Below are positions 1 through 11,176 of a stretch of 23,117 nucleotides of DNA, piece by piece. Origin of the DNA: Paulinella micropora. Taxonomy: Eukaryota > Cercozoa > Imbricatea > Euglyphida. Position numbers and translations under genes: made by a program. The notes under the pieces were generated by a model, which made no database searches, was not told where the DNA came from, and was given only the letters and a program-made list of their open reading frames with translations. Location of the stretch: the NCBI GenBank assembly GCA_009731375.1, contig BJOX01000103.1, positions 607,016 to 630,132 of the forward strand, written 5' to 3'. Every line of letters begins with the position of its first letter. The stretch's first letter is position 1.

Positions 1-355
1 GAGTGAGTGAGTGAGTGAACGAGTGAGTGAGTGAACGAGTGAGTGAGTGAATGAGTGAGTGAATGAGTGAGTGAGTGAGTGAGTGAGTGAACGAGTGAGT
101 GAGTGAGTGAGTGAGTGAACGAGTGAGTGAACGAGTGAGTGAGTGAACGAGTGAGTGAGTGAGTGAGTGAGTGAGTGAACGAGTGAGTGAGTGAACGAGT
201 GAGTGAACGAGTGAGTGAGTGAGTGAGTGAGTGAGTGAACGAGTATTTGAGTGAGTGAGTGAGTGAGTGAGTGAACGAGTGAGTGAGTGAGTGAGTGAGA
301 GAGTGAGTGAGTGAGTGCGTGAGCGAGTGAGTGAGTGAGTGAGTGAGTGAGCGAG
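1..355. repeat. (GAGT)n array with GAAC interruptions
   Basis: GAGT units interrupted at irregular multiples by GAAC, making longer period words. It presumably belongs to the intron or flank upstream of E1. No gene seen. Confidence 0.95.
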
Positions 356-356
356 T

Positions 357-645
357 GCCTTTTTGTCCTATCTACTGCCTTTTCTGTCCTATCTACCGGC
401 TTTTTGTTTTATCTACTGCCTTTTTGTCCTATCTACTGCCTTTTTGTCCTATCTACTGCCTTTTCTCTCCTATCTAGTGCCTTTTTAATCTATCTACTGC
501 CTTTTTGTCCTATATACTGCCTTGTCTGTCCTACCTACTGCCTTTTCTGTCCTACCCACTGCCTTTTAGTGCTATCAACTGCCCGTTTCCCCTATCTACT
601 GCCTTTTGTTGTCTATTCGCTTCCTTTTTTGTCCTATCCACTGCC
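357..645 (+). repeat. ~20-bp minisatellite, left arm
   Basis: About 14 imperfect units of the type gcctttttgtcctatctact. The same unit in reverse complement occupies 766-955 on the other side of E1. Confidence 0.9.
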
Positions 646-684
646 TCTCTCTCTCTCTCTCTCTCTCTCCCTCTCATTCCGTAG

Positions 685-749
685 CGCATTGAAATCGCTT
701 ACCAGCATGGCCTCGCGACCCGAGAACTGTGCCTACCTCATCAACCAAG
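685..749 (+). CDS. ARM gene exon E1
   Basis: This 65-bp exon follows a CT-rich tract and the acceptor ending gtag at 681-684. The first base completes a codon; then come 21 codons containing ALKSLTSMASRPENCAYLI, and one trailing G (phase 1). That G pairs with the first two bases of E2 to make Gly. The peptide matches the third helix of an ARM repeat. The donor is GC (aag/gcaac at 750) rather than GT. A partial copy of its 3' half at 1082-1110 has a proper GT donor. It is flanked by minisatellites in opposite orientation. Confidence 0.75.
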
Positions 750-765
750 GCAACACACAAGCGAA

Positions 766-955
766 TAGGACAATAAAAGGCAGTAGATAGGGGACAAGGG
801 CAGTTGATAGCACTAAAAGTCAGATGACAGGGGCGAAGAAGATAGCGGAAAGGACGAAAAAGGCAGTGGGTTAGGACAAAAAGGCTGTAGATAGGACAAA
901 AAGGCAGTAGATAGGACAGAAAAGGCAGTAGGTACGACAGAAAAGGCAGTAAATA
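766..955 (-). repeat. ~20-bp minisatellite, right arm (inverted)
   Basis: About nine units of ggcagtagataggacaaaaa, the reverse complement of the 357-645 unit, with individual variants in the left part. Confidence 0.9.
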
Positions 956-964
956 CACACATAC

Positions 965-1775
965 ATTCTTCCTTGTCCTTGTCTTGGTCTTGTCTTGTCT
1001 TATCTTGTCTTATCTTGTCTTATCTTATCTTATCTTGTCTTGTCTTGTCTTGTCTTGTCTTGCCTTGTCTTGCCTTGCTTTCGAGAACTGTGCCTACCTC
1101 CTCAACCAAGGTAAACCTTTCTCTCTGCCTTGTTTTGCCTTGTTTTGCCTTGTTTTGCCTTGCCTTGCCTTTGCTTGCCCTTTGCCTTGCCTTGCCTTGC
1201 CTTGCCTTTGCCTCCTTAGCCTTTGCCTTGGGCCTTGCCTTTGGCTTTGGCTTTGCCTTTTCCTTGCCTTGCCCTTGCCTTGCCCTTGCCTTGTCCTTGC
1301 CTTGCCCTTGCCTTGTCTTTGCCTCGCCTTGCCCTGTCTTGCCTTTGCCTTTGCCTTTGCCTTGTCTTTGCCTTGTCTTTGCCTTGCCTTTGCCTTGCCT
1401 TTGCCCTGTCTTGCCCTGTCTTGCCTTTGCCTTGCCTTTGCCTTGCCTTTGCCTTGCCTTTGCCTTTGCCTTGCCTTGTCTTGCCTTGTCTTGTCTTGTC
1501 TTGCCTTTGCCTTTGCCTTTGTGTTTGCCTTTGCCTTTGCCCTTGCCTTGCCTTTGCCTTGCCTTGCCTTTGCCTTCCTTTGCCTTGCCTTGCCCTGCCT
1601 TGCCCTGTCGTGCCTTTGCCTTTGCCTTCGCCCTTGCCTTGCCGTAGCCTTGCCCTTGCCTTGCTTTTGCTTTGCCTTGCCCTTGCCTTGCCCTTGCCTT
1701 GCCTTTGCCTTGCCCCTGCCTTTGCTTTTGCCTTTGCCGTTGCCTTTGCCTTTGCATTTGTTGCCACCTTGCCTT
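965..1775. repeat. TTGTC/TTATC then TTGCC/TTTGCC pentamer-hexamer array
   Basis: Pyrimidine-rich units drift from cttgt and cttat to ccttg and cctttg. Interrupted only by the E1 fragment at 1082-1110. Long open frames on both strands here are repeat translations. Confidence 0.95.
1082..1110 (+). pseudogene. E1 3'-half fragment with GT donor
   Basis: The last 29 bp of E1 (ENCAYLLNQ plus a G) are repeated here inside a TTGTC/TTGCC pentamer tract, followed by gtaaac, a good donor. The only coding difference from E1 is one Ile-to-Leu codon. There is no clear acceptor, although a cgag sits at its left edge. It could be a dead fragment or could supply the donor if E1 is spliced differently. Confidence 0.7.
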
Positions 1776-1976
1776 GCTCTCTCTCTCTCTCGCGCTCTCT
1801 CTCTCTCTCTCTATATATATATACATATACACACATATATATATATATCATATACATATACATATATATATACATATATATATATACATATATATAATAT
1901 ATATATATATGTATATATATATATATGTATAACTGTTCAGGCTTATTAGAGCATGCTGATATTCTCTCTCTCTCTA

Positions 1977-2014
<38 letters not shown>

Positions 2015-2063
2015 CATATATATATGTATATATATATACACACACACACACACAAACACACAG

Positions 2064-2095
<32 letters not shown>

Positions 2096-2178
2096 TTGTA
2101 TATACATATATATATATACATACATATATATGTATACATACATATATATATTTTTATATATGTATGTATATACATCAC
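1776..2178. repeat. CT, AT, ACAT and CA dinucleotide arrays around the E2 fragment
   Basis: CT then TA/ATAC runs at 1776-1930, and CT, TA, CA and TA runs at 1965-2178, broken by the E2 5' fragment at 1941. Confidence 0.95.
1941..1965 (+). pseudogene. E2 5'-half fragment with acceptor
   Basis: After a ttcag acceptor (ending 1940) come 25 bp matching the start of E2, which then dissolve into a CT tract. Five bases differ from E2, and all five are silent: the Gly split codon, Leu, His, Ala and Ile. There is no donor, so it cannot act alone as a normal internal exon. Confidence 0.75.
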
Positions 2179-2185
2179 TATTCAG

Positions 2186-2250
2186 GATTATTGGAGCACG
2201 CGGATATCCTATACGCCAATGAACCCGACAACGAGAAAGTGCGAAACCAG
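2186..2250 (+). CDS. ARM gene exon E2
   Basis: A 65-bp exon between ttcag (ending 2185) and the donor gtgcat at 2251. Entry takes two bases to complete the Gly codon begun in E1; exit is phase 0. It encodes [18 protein letters not shown] and then RNQ, an ARM first helix and the N/K-rich turn before the next third helix. A 5' fragment lies upstream at 1941 and three 3' fragments lie downstream (2348, 2490, 2831). Confidence 0.85.
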
Positions 2251-2347
2251 GTGCATCTCTCATTCTACCTACCTACCTGCCTACCTACATCTATCCATTC
2301 TACCTACCTACCTACCTACCTAGCTCCCTACATATCTACATATCTAT

Positions 2348-2389
2348 CTATACGCCAATGAGCCCGACAACGAGAAAGTGCGAAACCAG
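2348..2389 (+). pseudogene. E2 3'-half fragment, donor intact
   Basis: Forty-two bases match the end of E2 with one silent change (GAA to GAG, Glu), followed by a gtacat donor. The first bases of intron 2 (catctctcattctacc) are copied too, so the duplicated block spans the exon-intron boundary. Confidence 0.8.
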
Positions 2390-2489
2390 GTACATCTCTC
2401 ATTCTACCTACCTACCTATCTATCCATTCTACCTATCTACCTACCTACCTACCCACCTACCTACCTACCTACATATCTACCTATCTATT

Positions 2490-2530
2490 CTATACGCCGA
2501 TGAACCCGACAACGAGAAAGTGAGAAACCA
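2490..2530 (+). pseudogene. E2 3'-half fragment, donor lost
   Basis: Copy of the E2 3' end with one Asn-to-Asp and one silent Arg change. It ends in ccattcc, so no GT donor remains. It sits between CTAC and TATG arrays. Confidence 0.75.
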
Positions 2531-2767
2531 TTCCAATGTATGTATGTATGAATGTATGTATGTACGTACGTACGTACGTATGTATATTGTATGTATGTAT
2601 GTATGTATGTATGTATGTATAGGCCAATCTCTCATTCTAATGTTGTATGTATGTATGTATGTATGTATGTATGTATATTCAAATCCTGGACCTGAATAGA
2701 AGAGAGAGGGGGAGAGGGAGAGAGAGAAAGAGAGAGAGAGAGGAGAGAGAGAGAGGAGAGAGAGAGG

Positions 2768-2802
<35 letters not shown>

Positions 2803-2830
2803 CACACACACACACACACATGCACACACA

Positions 2831-2850
2831 AGGAGAAGGTGTGAAACCAG
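2831..2850 (+). pseudogene. E2 terminal fragment with donor
   Basis: The last 20 bp of E2 are recognisable (gagaaggtgtgaaaccag), followed by gtcaat and the copied intron start. Arg CGA has become TGA, a stop, so reading it in the E2 frame would terminate. A still shorter piece of the intron start (ggccaatctctcattcta) is at about 2621. Confidence 0.65.
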
Positions 2851-2888
2851 GTCAATCTCTCATTCTACCTCCCTATCTCCCTACCTAC

Positions 2889-3003
<115 letters not shown>

Positions 3004-3044
3004 CCTACCTACCTACCTACCTACCTACCTACCTACCTACCTAC

Positions 3045-3115
<71 letters not shown>

Positions 3116-3125
3116 CCTATCTCAA

Positions 3126-4001
<876 letters not shown>

Positions 4002-4149
4002 NNNNNNNNNNNNNNNNNNNNNNNNNNNNNNNNNNNNNNNNNNNNNNNNNNNNNNNNNNNNNNNNNNNNNNNNNNNNNNNNNNNNNNNNNNNNNNNNNNN
4101 NNNNNNNNNNNNNNNNNNNNNNNNNNNNNNNNNNNNNNNNNNNNNNNNN
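4002..4149. other. Assembly gap (148 N)
   Basis: Undetermined bases between an ATCT array and family A copy 1; the left end of that copy may lie in the gap. Confidence 1.
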
Positions 4150-4915
<766 letters not shown>

Positions 4916-4919
4916 TCAG

Positions 4920-4941
4920 GTGTTGGACTTGTACAAGGCTA
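4920..4941 (+). pseudogene. E3 5' fragment with acceptor
   Basis: Acceptor ttgctcag ends at 4919. The next 22 bp equal the start of E3 with one silent Leu difference, followed by an ACAT array. It lacks a donor. Confidence 0.75.
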
Positions 4942-5060
4942 GCTACATACATTCATTCATACATACATACATACATACATACATACATACATACATACAT
5001 ACATGGATTTCTCAGGTGTTAGACTTGTACAAGGCTATGGCCGAGAACGGCGTACAGTCT

Positions 5061-5113
<53 letters not shown>

Positions 5114-5130
5114 GTAGGTAGATAGATACA
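4942..5130. repeat. ACAT and GATA arrays between E3 copies
   Basis: ACAT at 4945-5003 and GATA at 5061-5127 separate the E3 fragments from intact E3. Confidence 0.9.
5016..5060 (+). pseudogene. E3 5' fragment, longer, with acceptor
   Basis: Forty-five bases identical to E3 except one Gly-to-Val codon, after ctcag at 5015, ending in a GATA array. The upstream word catggattnctcag is shared with the intact E3 acceptor, so intron bases were duplicated with the exon edge. Confidence 0.8.
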
Positions 5131-5146
5131 TACATGGATTGCTCAG

Positions 5147-5218
5147 GTGTTAGACTTGTACAAGGCTATGGCCGAGAACGGCGGACAGTCTGTTGCGCCA
5201 ATCCTGATGGACCAAAAG
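5147..5218 (+). CDS. ARM gene exon E3
   Basis: A 72-bp, 24-codon exon in phase 0 at both ends, between gctcag (ending 5146) and the donor gtgcga at 5219. It encodes VLDLYKAMAENGGQ followed by SVAPILMDQK, which reads as the third helix of ARM unit two plus the linker to the next repeat. It continues E2 (RNQ/VLDL) in frame. It has four partial copies upstream and one downstream (5492), the largest set of differently broken fragments in the window. Confidence 0.9.
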
Positions 5219-5223
5219 GTGCG

Positions 5224-5236
5224 AGTTGTATGTATG

Positions 5237-5290
<54 letters not shown>

Positions 5291-5457
5291 TGTTTGTGTG
5301 TGTGTGTGTATGTGTGTGCATATATATATATATATATATTTGTATATATATATTTGTTTGTTTGTGTGTGTGTGTGTGTGTCTGTGTGTGTATTTGTTTG
5401 TGAGTGAGTGAGTGAGTGAGTGAGTGAGTGTGTGTGTGTGTATTTGTTTGTGAGTGA

Positions 5458-5492
<35 letters not shown>

Positions 5493-5752
5493 AACGGCGG
5501 ACAGTCTATCGCGTCTATGCTGATGGACCAAAATTTGTGTGTATGTGTGTGTGTGAGAGAGTGTATGTGTGTGTGTGTGTGTGTTTGTTTGTGTTTGTGT
5601 ATGTGTGTATGTGTGTGTGTGTGTGTTCGTGTGTTTGTTTGTTTGTGTGTCTGTGTGTGTCTGTGTGTTTGTGTGTCTGTATGTGTGTGTCTGTATGTGT
5701 GTGTCTGTGTGTGTGTGTGTCTATGTGTCTGTGTCTGTGTCTGTGTCTGTGT
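5224..5752. repeat. TA, TG and GAGT arrays of intron 3
   Basis: TATG/TA runs to 5350, TG and GTTT words, GAGT (5401-5465), then TG with CTG/TTG variants to 5752; the E3 3' fragment is at 5492. Confidence 0.95.
5492..5533 (+). pseudogene. E3 3'-half fragment, donor lost
   Basis: Starts at the Asn-Gly-Gly codons of E3 and ends at CCAAAA, where E3's AAAG/GT is replaced by tttgtg. Three codons differ: Val to Ile, Pro to Ser, Ile to Met. These are mostly conservative and frame-preserving. It sits inside a TG array. Confidence 0.75.
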
Positions 5753-6625
<873 letters not shown>

Positions 6626-6757
6626 CTGTGTGTGTTTGTTTTCTTGTTTTGTGTGTGTGTCTGTGTCTTTTATGTCCTGCTTCTATCATCATTATTATTA
6701 CTTATGTATGTATGTATGTATGTATGTAGTAGTAGTAGTAGCAGTAGTAGTAGTAGT

Positions 6758-6807
<50 letters not shown>

Positions 6808-6820
6808 TAAGTAGTAGCAT

Positions 6821-6859
<39 letters not shown>

Positions 6860-6905
6860 CAGTAGTAGTAGTAGTAGTAGTACGTATGTATGTATGTATG
6901 CATGT
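6626..6905. repeat. TG tract, then (AGT)n array before E4
   Basis: TG to 6665, a short unique piece with catcattattattac, TATG, then AGT from about 6726 to 6880 with AAGT and AGC interruptions, and TATG up to the E4 acceptor region. Confidence 0.95.
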
Positions 6906-6925
6906 ATTCTCTTGTATTCCGACAG

Positions 6926-6970
6926 GGACTGTTAAAAGCTCTCCCCATGGTCGCAAAATTCGTCGAAAAG
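6926..6970 (+). CDS. ARM gene exon E4
   Basis: A 45-bp exon in phase 0 on both sides, between ccgacag (ending 6925) and a donor at 6971 (aag/gtcgac). It encodes GLLKALPMVAKFVEK, a typical ARM first-to-second helix start. The donor was chosen because a decayed copy at 8631-8649 has the same boundary (cag/gttaac) and the phase fits E5. The family C hairpin element begins within about ten bases of the donor. Reading on without splicing stays open to about 7120, but that sequence belongs to family C. Confidence 0.75.
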
Positions 6971-6978
6971 GTCGACAC

Positions 6979-7120
6979 AATAGTATATTATGCGGCTAGC
7001 CACAAATTCGACGTGTTTTGCGGGCGAGCCGGGCCGGCGAGACCGCAAAACACGTCAAATTTGGCGCGCATATGTAGTGTTATCGGTAACCTGACCACAT
7101 TTTGTGGAAGTGACCGATGA
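6979..7120 (+). mobile_element. Family C two-hairpin element, copy 1
   Basis: Hairpin one has arms acgtgttttgcgggc and ccgcaaaacacgt with extended imperfect arms (tatattatgcggctagcc against ggcgcgcatatg). Hairpin two pairs atcggtaacctg with the rightward tgaccgat. It starts about eight bases after the E4 donor. No coding capacity; small non-autonomous element or structured intronic unit. Confidence 0.8.
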
Positions 7121-8428
7121 AAACTAACTAACTAACTAATTTACTTACTTACTTACTTACTTGTTTACTTACTTACTTTCTTACTTACTTAGTTACTTGA
7201 TTACTAACTTACTTATTCATTTTCTGGTTTCATTACTACTAATTTTATCAAAAACGTCAACGAACAACTTACTGGTTTGATTACTTACTTACTTACTTAC
7301 TTGCTTACTTGCTTACTTGCTTACTTTCTTGCTTACTTGCTTACTTGCTTACTTGTTACCTGCTTACCTGCTTACTTGCTTACTTCCTTGCTTACTTGCT
7401 TACTTGCTTACTTGCTTGCTTACTTGCTTACTTGCTTACTTGTTACCTGCTTACTTGCTTACTTGCTTACTTTCTTGCTTATTTGCTTACTTGTTTACTT
7501 GCTTGCTTACTTGCTTACTTGCTTACTTGTGACCTGCTTACTTGCTCACTTGCTTACTTCCTTGCTTACTTGCTTACTTGCTTACTTGCTTACTTGCTTA
7601 CTTACTTGCTTACTTGCTTACTTGCTTCCTTGCTTACTTGCTTACTTGCTTACTTGCTTACTTACTTACTTACTTGCTTCCTTGCTTCCTTGCTTACTTG
7701 CTTACTTCCTTACTTGCTTACTTGCTTACTGGCTTGCTTACTTACTTACTTACTTCTTGCTTACTTGCTTACTTGCAAACTTACTTATTTCCTTGCTTAC
7801 TTGCTTACTTGCTTACTTGCTTACTTGCTTACTTGCTTACTTGTTACCTGCTTACTTACTTACTTACTTACTTCCATGCTTACTTGCTTACTTGCTTACT
7901 TGCTTGCTTACTTACTTACTTACTTGCTTACTTGCTTACTTGTTACCTGCTTACTTGCTTACTTCCTTGCTTACTTGCTTACTTGCTTACTTGCTTGCTT
8001 GCTTGCTTACTTGCTTACTTACTTACTTACTTACGTGCTTACTTGCTTACTTACTTACTTACTTACTTACTTGCTTACTTGCTTACTTGCTTACTTGCTT
8101 ACTTGCTTACTTACTTGCTTACTTGCTTACTTGCTTACTTGCTTACTTACTTACTTACTTACTTACTTGCTTACTTTCTTACTTACTTACTTGCTCTCTT
8201 GCTCGCTTACTTGCTTGCTTGCTTACTTGCTTGCTTGCTTACTTGCTTACTTGCTTACTTGCTTACTGCTCACTTGCTTACTTGCTTACTTACTTACTTG
8301 CTTACTTGCTTACTTGCTTACTTGCTTACTTGCTTACTTGCTTACTTGCTTTCTTACTTGCTTACTTAATTGCGTACTTGCTTACTTACTTACTTGCTTA
8401 CTTACTTGCTTACTTGCTTGCTTACTTG

Positions 8429-8459
<31 letters not shown>

Positions 8460-8724
8460 GCTTGCTTACTTACTTGCTTACTTGCTTACTTAATTTGCTT
8501 ACTTACTTACTTGCTTACTTGCTTACTTGCTTACTTGCTTACTTACTTGCTTACTTGCTTAGTTACTCACTCACTTACTTACTTACTTACTTACTCTCTT
8601 ACTTGCTACTTTGCTTACTTACTTACTTATCGCCAAATTCATCGAACAGGTTAACTGACAACTTACTTACTTACTTACTTGCTTACTTGCTTACTTGCTT
8701 TTTCACTTGCTTACTTGCTTACTC

Positions 8725-8725
<1 letters not shown>
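7121..8725. repeat. CTTA array expanding to a (CTTACTTG)n octamer array
   Basis: ACTA/ACTT at 7121-7265 with a short unique piece (7215-7270), then about 1.35 kb of CTTACTTG with CTTC, CTTT and TGTTACC variants, interrupted at 8631 by the E4 fragment. It is open in all three plus frames only because no unit forms a stop. Confidence 0.95.
8631..8649 (+). pseudogene. E4 3'-end fragment with donor
   Basis: Nineteen bases (cgccaaattcatcgaacag) align to the end of E4 with three mismatches, followed by gttaac. With the preceding at it reads IAKFIEQ against VAKFVEK in E4, so every changed residue is conservative. It lies at the end of the CTTACTTG array, about 1.7 kb downstream of E4. Confidence 0.55.
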
Positions 8726-8784
<59 letters not shown>

Positions 8785-8819
8785 TCTCTCTCTCTCTATC
8801 ACACACACACACACACTCT

Positions 8820-8879
<60 letters not shown>
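8726..8879. repeat. CT and CA dinucleotide tracts before E5
   Basis: CT/CA/CT/CA/CT blocks; the CT tract continues after the gap as the polypyrimidine tract of the E5 acceptor. Confidence 0.95.
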
Positions 8880-9118
8880 NNNNNNNNNNNNNNNNNNNNN
8901 NNNNNNNNNNNNNNNNNNNNNNNNNNNNNNNNNNNNNNNNNNNNNNNNNNNNNNNNNNNNNNNNNNNNNNNNNNNNNNNNNNNNNNNNNNNNNNNNNNNN
9001 NNNNNNNNNNNNNNNNNNNNNNNNNNNNNNNNNNNNNNNNNNNNNNNNNNNNNNNNNNNNNNNNNNNNNNNNNNNNNNNNNNNNNNNNNNNNNNNNNNNN
9101 NNNNNNNNNNNNNNNNNN
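8880..9118. other. Assembly gap (239 N)
   Basis: Gap inside a CT tract just upstream of E5. Confidence 1.
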
Positions 9119-9128
9119 TCTCTCTCAG

Positions 9129-9193
9129 GCACAAGTGGAAGGAGAGCCAGTCTACGAAGAGAACCTAGCTAAACAGATCATTCACATGATGGG
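9129..9193 (+). CDS. ARM gene exon E5
   Basis: A 65-bp exon after a long CT tract and tctcag (ending 9128); donor ggg/gtaaag at 9194. It has 21 codons, AQVEGEPVYEENLAKQIIH then MM, plus GG (phase 2), completed by the first T of E6 to Gly. The acidic loop followed by an amphipathic helix suits an ARM repeat with an enlarged loop. Three 3' fragments follow within 310 bp. The N-gap 8880-9118 lies directly upstream and could hide another fragment. Confidence 0.85.
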
Positions 9194-9196
9194 GTA

Positions 9197-9227
<31 letters not shown>

Positions 9228-9269
9228 CAAGAGAGAAAGGAAGGAAGGAAGGAAGGAAAGAAGGAAGGA

Positions 9270-9306
9270 CCAGTCCAGGAAGAGAACAGATCATTCACAT
9301 GATGGG
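9270..9306 (+). pseudogene. E5 3' fragment with internal deletion, donor intact
   Basis: Carries ccagtcc, gaagagaac and the cagatcattcacatgatggg end of E5, missing about ten bases in the middle, then gtaaag. The deletion breaks the frame. It is flanked by GGAA and GAAA arrays. Confidence 0.75.
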
Positions 9307-9355
9307 GTAAAGAAAGAAAGAAAGAAAGGAAGGAAGGAAGGAAGGAAGGAAGAAG

Positions 9356-9393
9356 GAAGAGAATCTAGCCAAACAGATCATTCACATGATGGG
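9356..9393 (+). pseudogene. E5 3' fragment, donor intact
   Basis: Thirty-eight bases of the E5 end with only two differences, both silent (Asn AAT, Ala GCC), followed by gtaaag and a GAAA tract as after E5 itself. Confidence 0.8.
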
Positions 9394-9457
9394 GTAAAGA
9401 AAGAAATAAAGAAAGGAAGGAAGGAAGGAAGGAAGGGAGAAGGAAGGAAGGAAGAAG

Positions 9458-9495
9458 GAAGAGAATCTAGTCAAACAGATCATTCACATGATGGG
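9458..9495 (+). pseudogene. E5 3' fragment, donor lost
   Basis: Same fragment as at 9356 with an extra Ala-to-Val change. The donor is replaced by a run of G (atggggggaaac), so GT is gone. Confidence 0.75.
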
Positions 9496-9601
9496 GGGAA
9501 ACACAGAAAGAAAGACAGGAAGGAAGGAAGGAAGGAAGGAAGGAACTACCTACCCTACCTACCTACTTACCTACGCTACCTACCTACCTACCTATCTATC
9601 T

Positions 9602-11048
9602 ATTGTTTGCTATGTCAGTCACTTACTCTCTACTCCTTCTCTCATGAAGCGCCTACCTACCTACCTACATACCTATACCTACCTACCCTACCTACCTACC
9701 TATCTAACTATTGTTTGCTATGTTAGTCACTTACCCTCTACTCCTCTCATGAAAATCCTACCTACCTACCTACCTACCCTACCTACCTACCTACCTACCT
9801 ACCTACTTACCTACCTACCTACCCTACCTATCTATCTGCCTACCTACCCTACCTACCTACCTACCTACCTACCTACCCTACCTACCCTACCTACCTATCT
9901 ATCTATCTATTGTTTTTTATGTTAGTTACTTAGCCTCTACTCCTCTCATGAAGCGCCTACCTACCCTCCTACCTACCCTACCTACCTACCTACCTACCTA
10001 CCTACCCTACCTACCCTACCTACCTACCTATCTATCTATTGTTTGTTATGTTAGTCACTTAGCCTCTACTCCTTCATGAAGCGCCTACCTACCTACCTAC
10101 CTACCCTACCTACCCTACCTACATACCTACCTACCTACCTACCTACCCTACCTACCCTACCTACCCTACCTACCTACCTACCTATCTATCTATTGTTTGT
10201 TATGTTAGTCACTTAGCCTCTACTCCTCTCATGAAGCGCCTACCTACCTACCTACCTGCCCTACCTACCTACCTACCTACCTACCTACCTACCTACCTAC
10301 CTACCTACCCTACCTACCCCACCTACCTACCTATCTATCTATTGTTTGTTCTGTTAGTCACTTAGCCTCTACTCCTTCTCTCATGAAGCGCCTACCTACC
10401 TACCTACCTTACCTACCTACCCTCCTACCTACCCACCTACCTACCCTACCTACCCCACCTACCTACCTATCTATCTAATTTTTTTCTATGTTAGTCACTT
10501 AGCCTCTACTCCTTCTATCATGAAGCGCCTACCCTACCTACCCTACCTACCTACCTACCTACCTACCTACCTACCTACCTACCTATTTACCTACCCTACC
10601 TATCTATCTATCTATGTTTGTTACGTTAGTCACTTAGCCTCTACTCCTTCTCTCATTCTCTCATGAAGCGCCTACCTACCTACCCTACCTACCTACCTAC
10701 CTACTCTACCTACCTACCTACCCTACCTACCTACCTACCTACCTACCTACCTACCCTACATATCTATCTATCTATTGTTTTCTTTGTTAGTCACTTAGCT
10801 TCTACTCCTTCTCTCATGAAGCGCCTACCTACCTACCTACCTACCCTACCTACCTACCTACCTACCTACCCTACCTACCTACCTACCTACCTACCCTACC
10901 TACTACCCTACCTACCTACCTACCTACCTACCCTACCTACCTACCTACCCTACCTACCTCCCTACCCTACCTACCTACCCTACCTACCTATCTATCTATT
11001 GTTTTCTATGTTAGTCACTTAGCGTCTACTCCTTCTCTCATGAAGCGC
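9602..11048 (+). repeat. Array of ten E6 5'-part fragments in CTAC repeats
   Basis: Ten copies of a block made of a short lead ending in ttag or tcag, the first 28-41 bp of E6 up to atgaagcg, and a variable (CTAC)n/(CTACC)n tail. Copies start at 9619, 9727, 9926, 10055, 10209, 10358, 10495, 10630, 10791 and 11015. All keep the AG acceptor; none has E6's final bases or a donor. Copies 2, 3, 4 and 5 have 2-5 base deletions in the cttctctc part. The common differences from E6 (GCC and ACT for GCG and ACA) are silent. Block length is about 100-225 bp, set by the CTAC tail. Confidence 0.85.
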
Positions 11049-11129
11049 CTACCTACCTACCTACCTACCCTACCTACCTACCTACCTACCTACCCTACCT
11101 ATCTATCTATCTATTGTTTTCTATGTTAG

Positions 11130-11172
11130 TCACTTAGCGTCTACACCTTCTCTCATGAAGCGCGTGATCAAG
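11130..11172 (+). CDS. ARM gene exon E6
   Basis: A 43-bp exon after ctatgttag (ending 11129), donor gtaact at 11173. The first T completes E5's Gly; then 14 codons [14 protein letters not shown], phase 0. It is the eleventh and only complete copy in the array: the others break after atgaagcg, whereas this one continues cgtgatcaag. The peptide leads into the ARM unit that opens with EGGMDVL in E7. Confidence 0.85.
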
Positions 11173-11176
11173 GTAA

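Larger units (their letters stand above)
9197..9545. repeat. GAAA/GGAA arrays around E5 fragments
   Basis: Purine-rich tetranucleotide tracts alternate with the three E5 3' fragments and end where CTAC repeats begin. Confidence 0.9.

Noticed and set aside
1-355. Telomeric repeat
   Set aside because: GAGT/GAAC units do not match known telomere motifs and the array is interrupted and internal.
984-2178. Long frames on both strands (Leu/Cys-rich plus, Lys/Gln/Arg-rich minus)
   Set aside because: Repeat translation of the TTGCC array; both strands are open simultaneously for the same reason.
7277-9172. Long open frames (hundreds of codons) rich in LLTYLLAC
   Set aside because: They are translations of the CTTACTTG octamer array, open in several frames at once and running through an N-gap; no codon structure or start context.
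9602-11172. E6 array as a CRISPR-like array or as a repeat-protein exon series
   Set aside because: Spacers are CTAC repeats rather than unique sequence, and copies lack donors, so they cannot be tandem coding exons by normal splicing.
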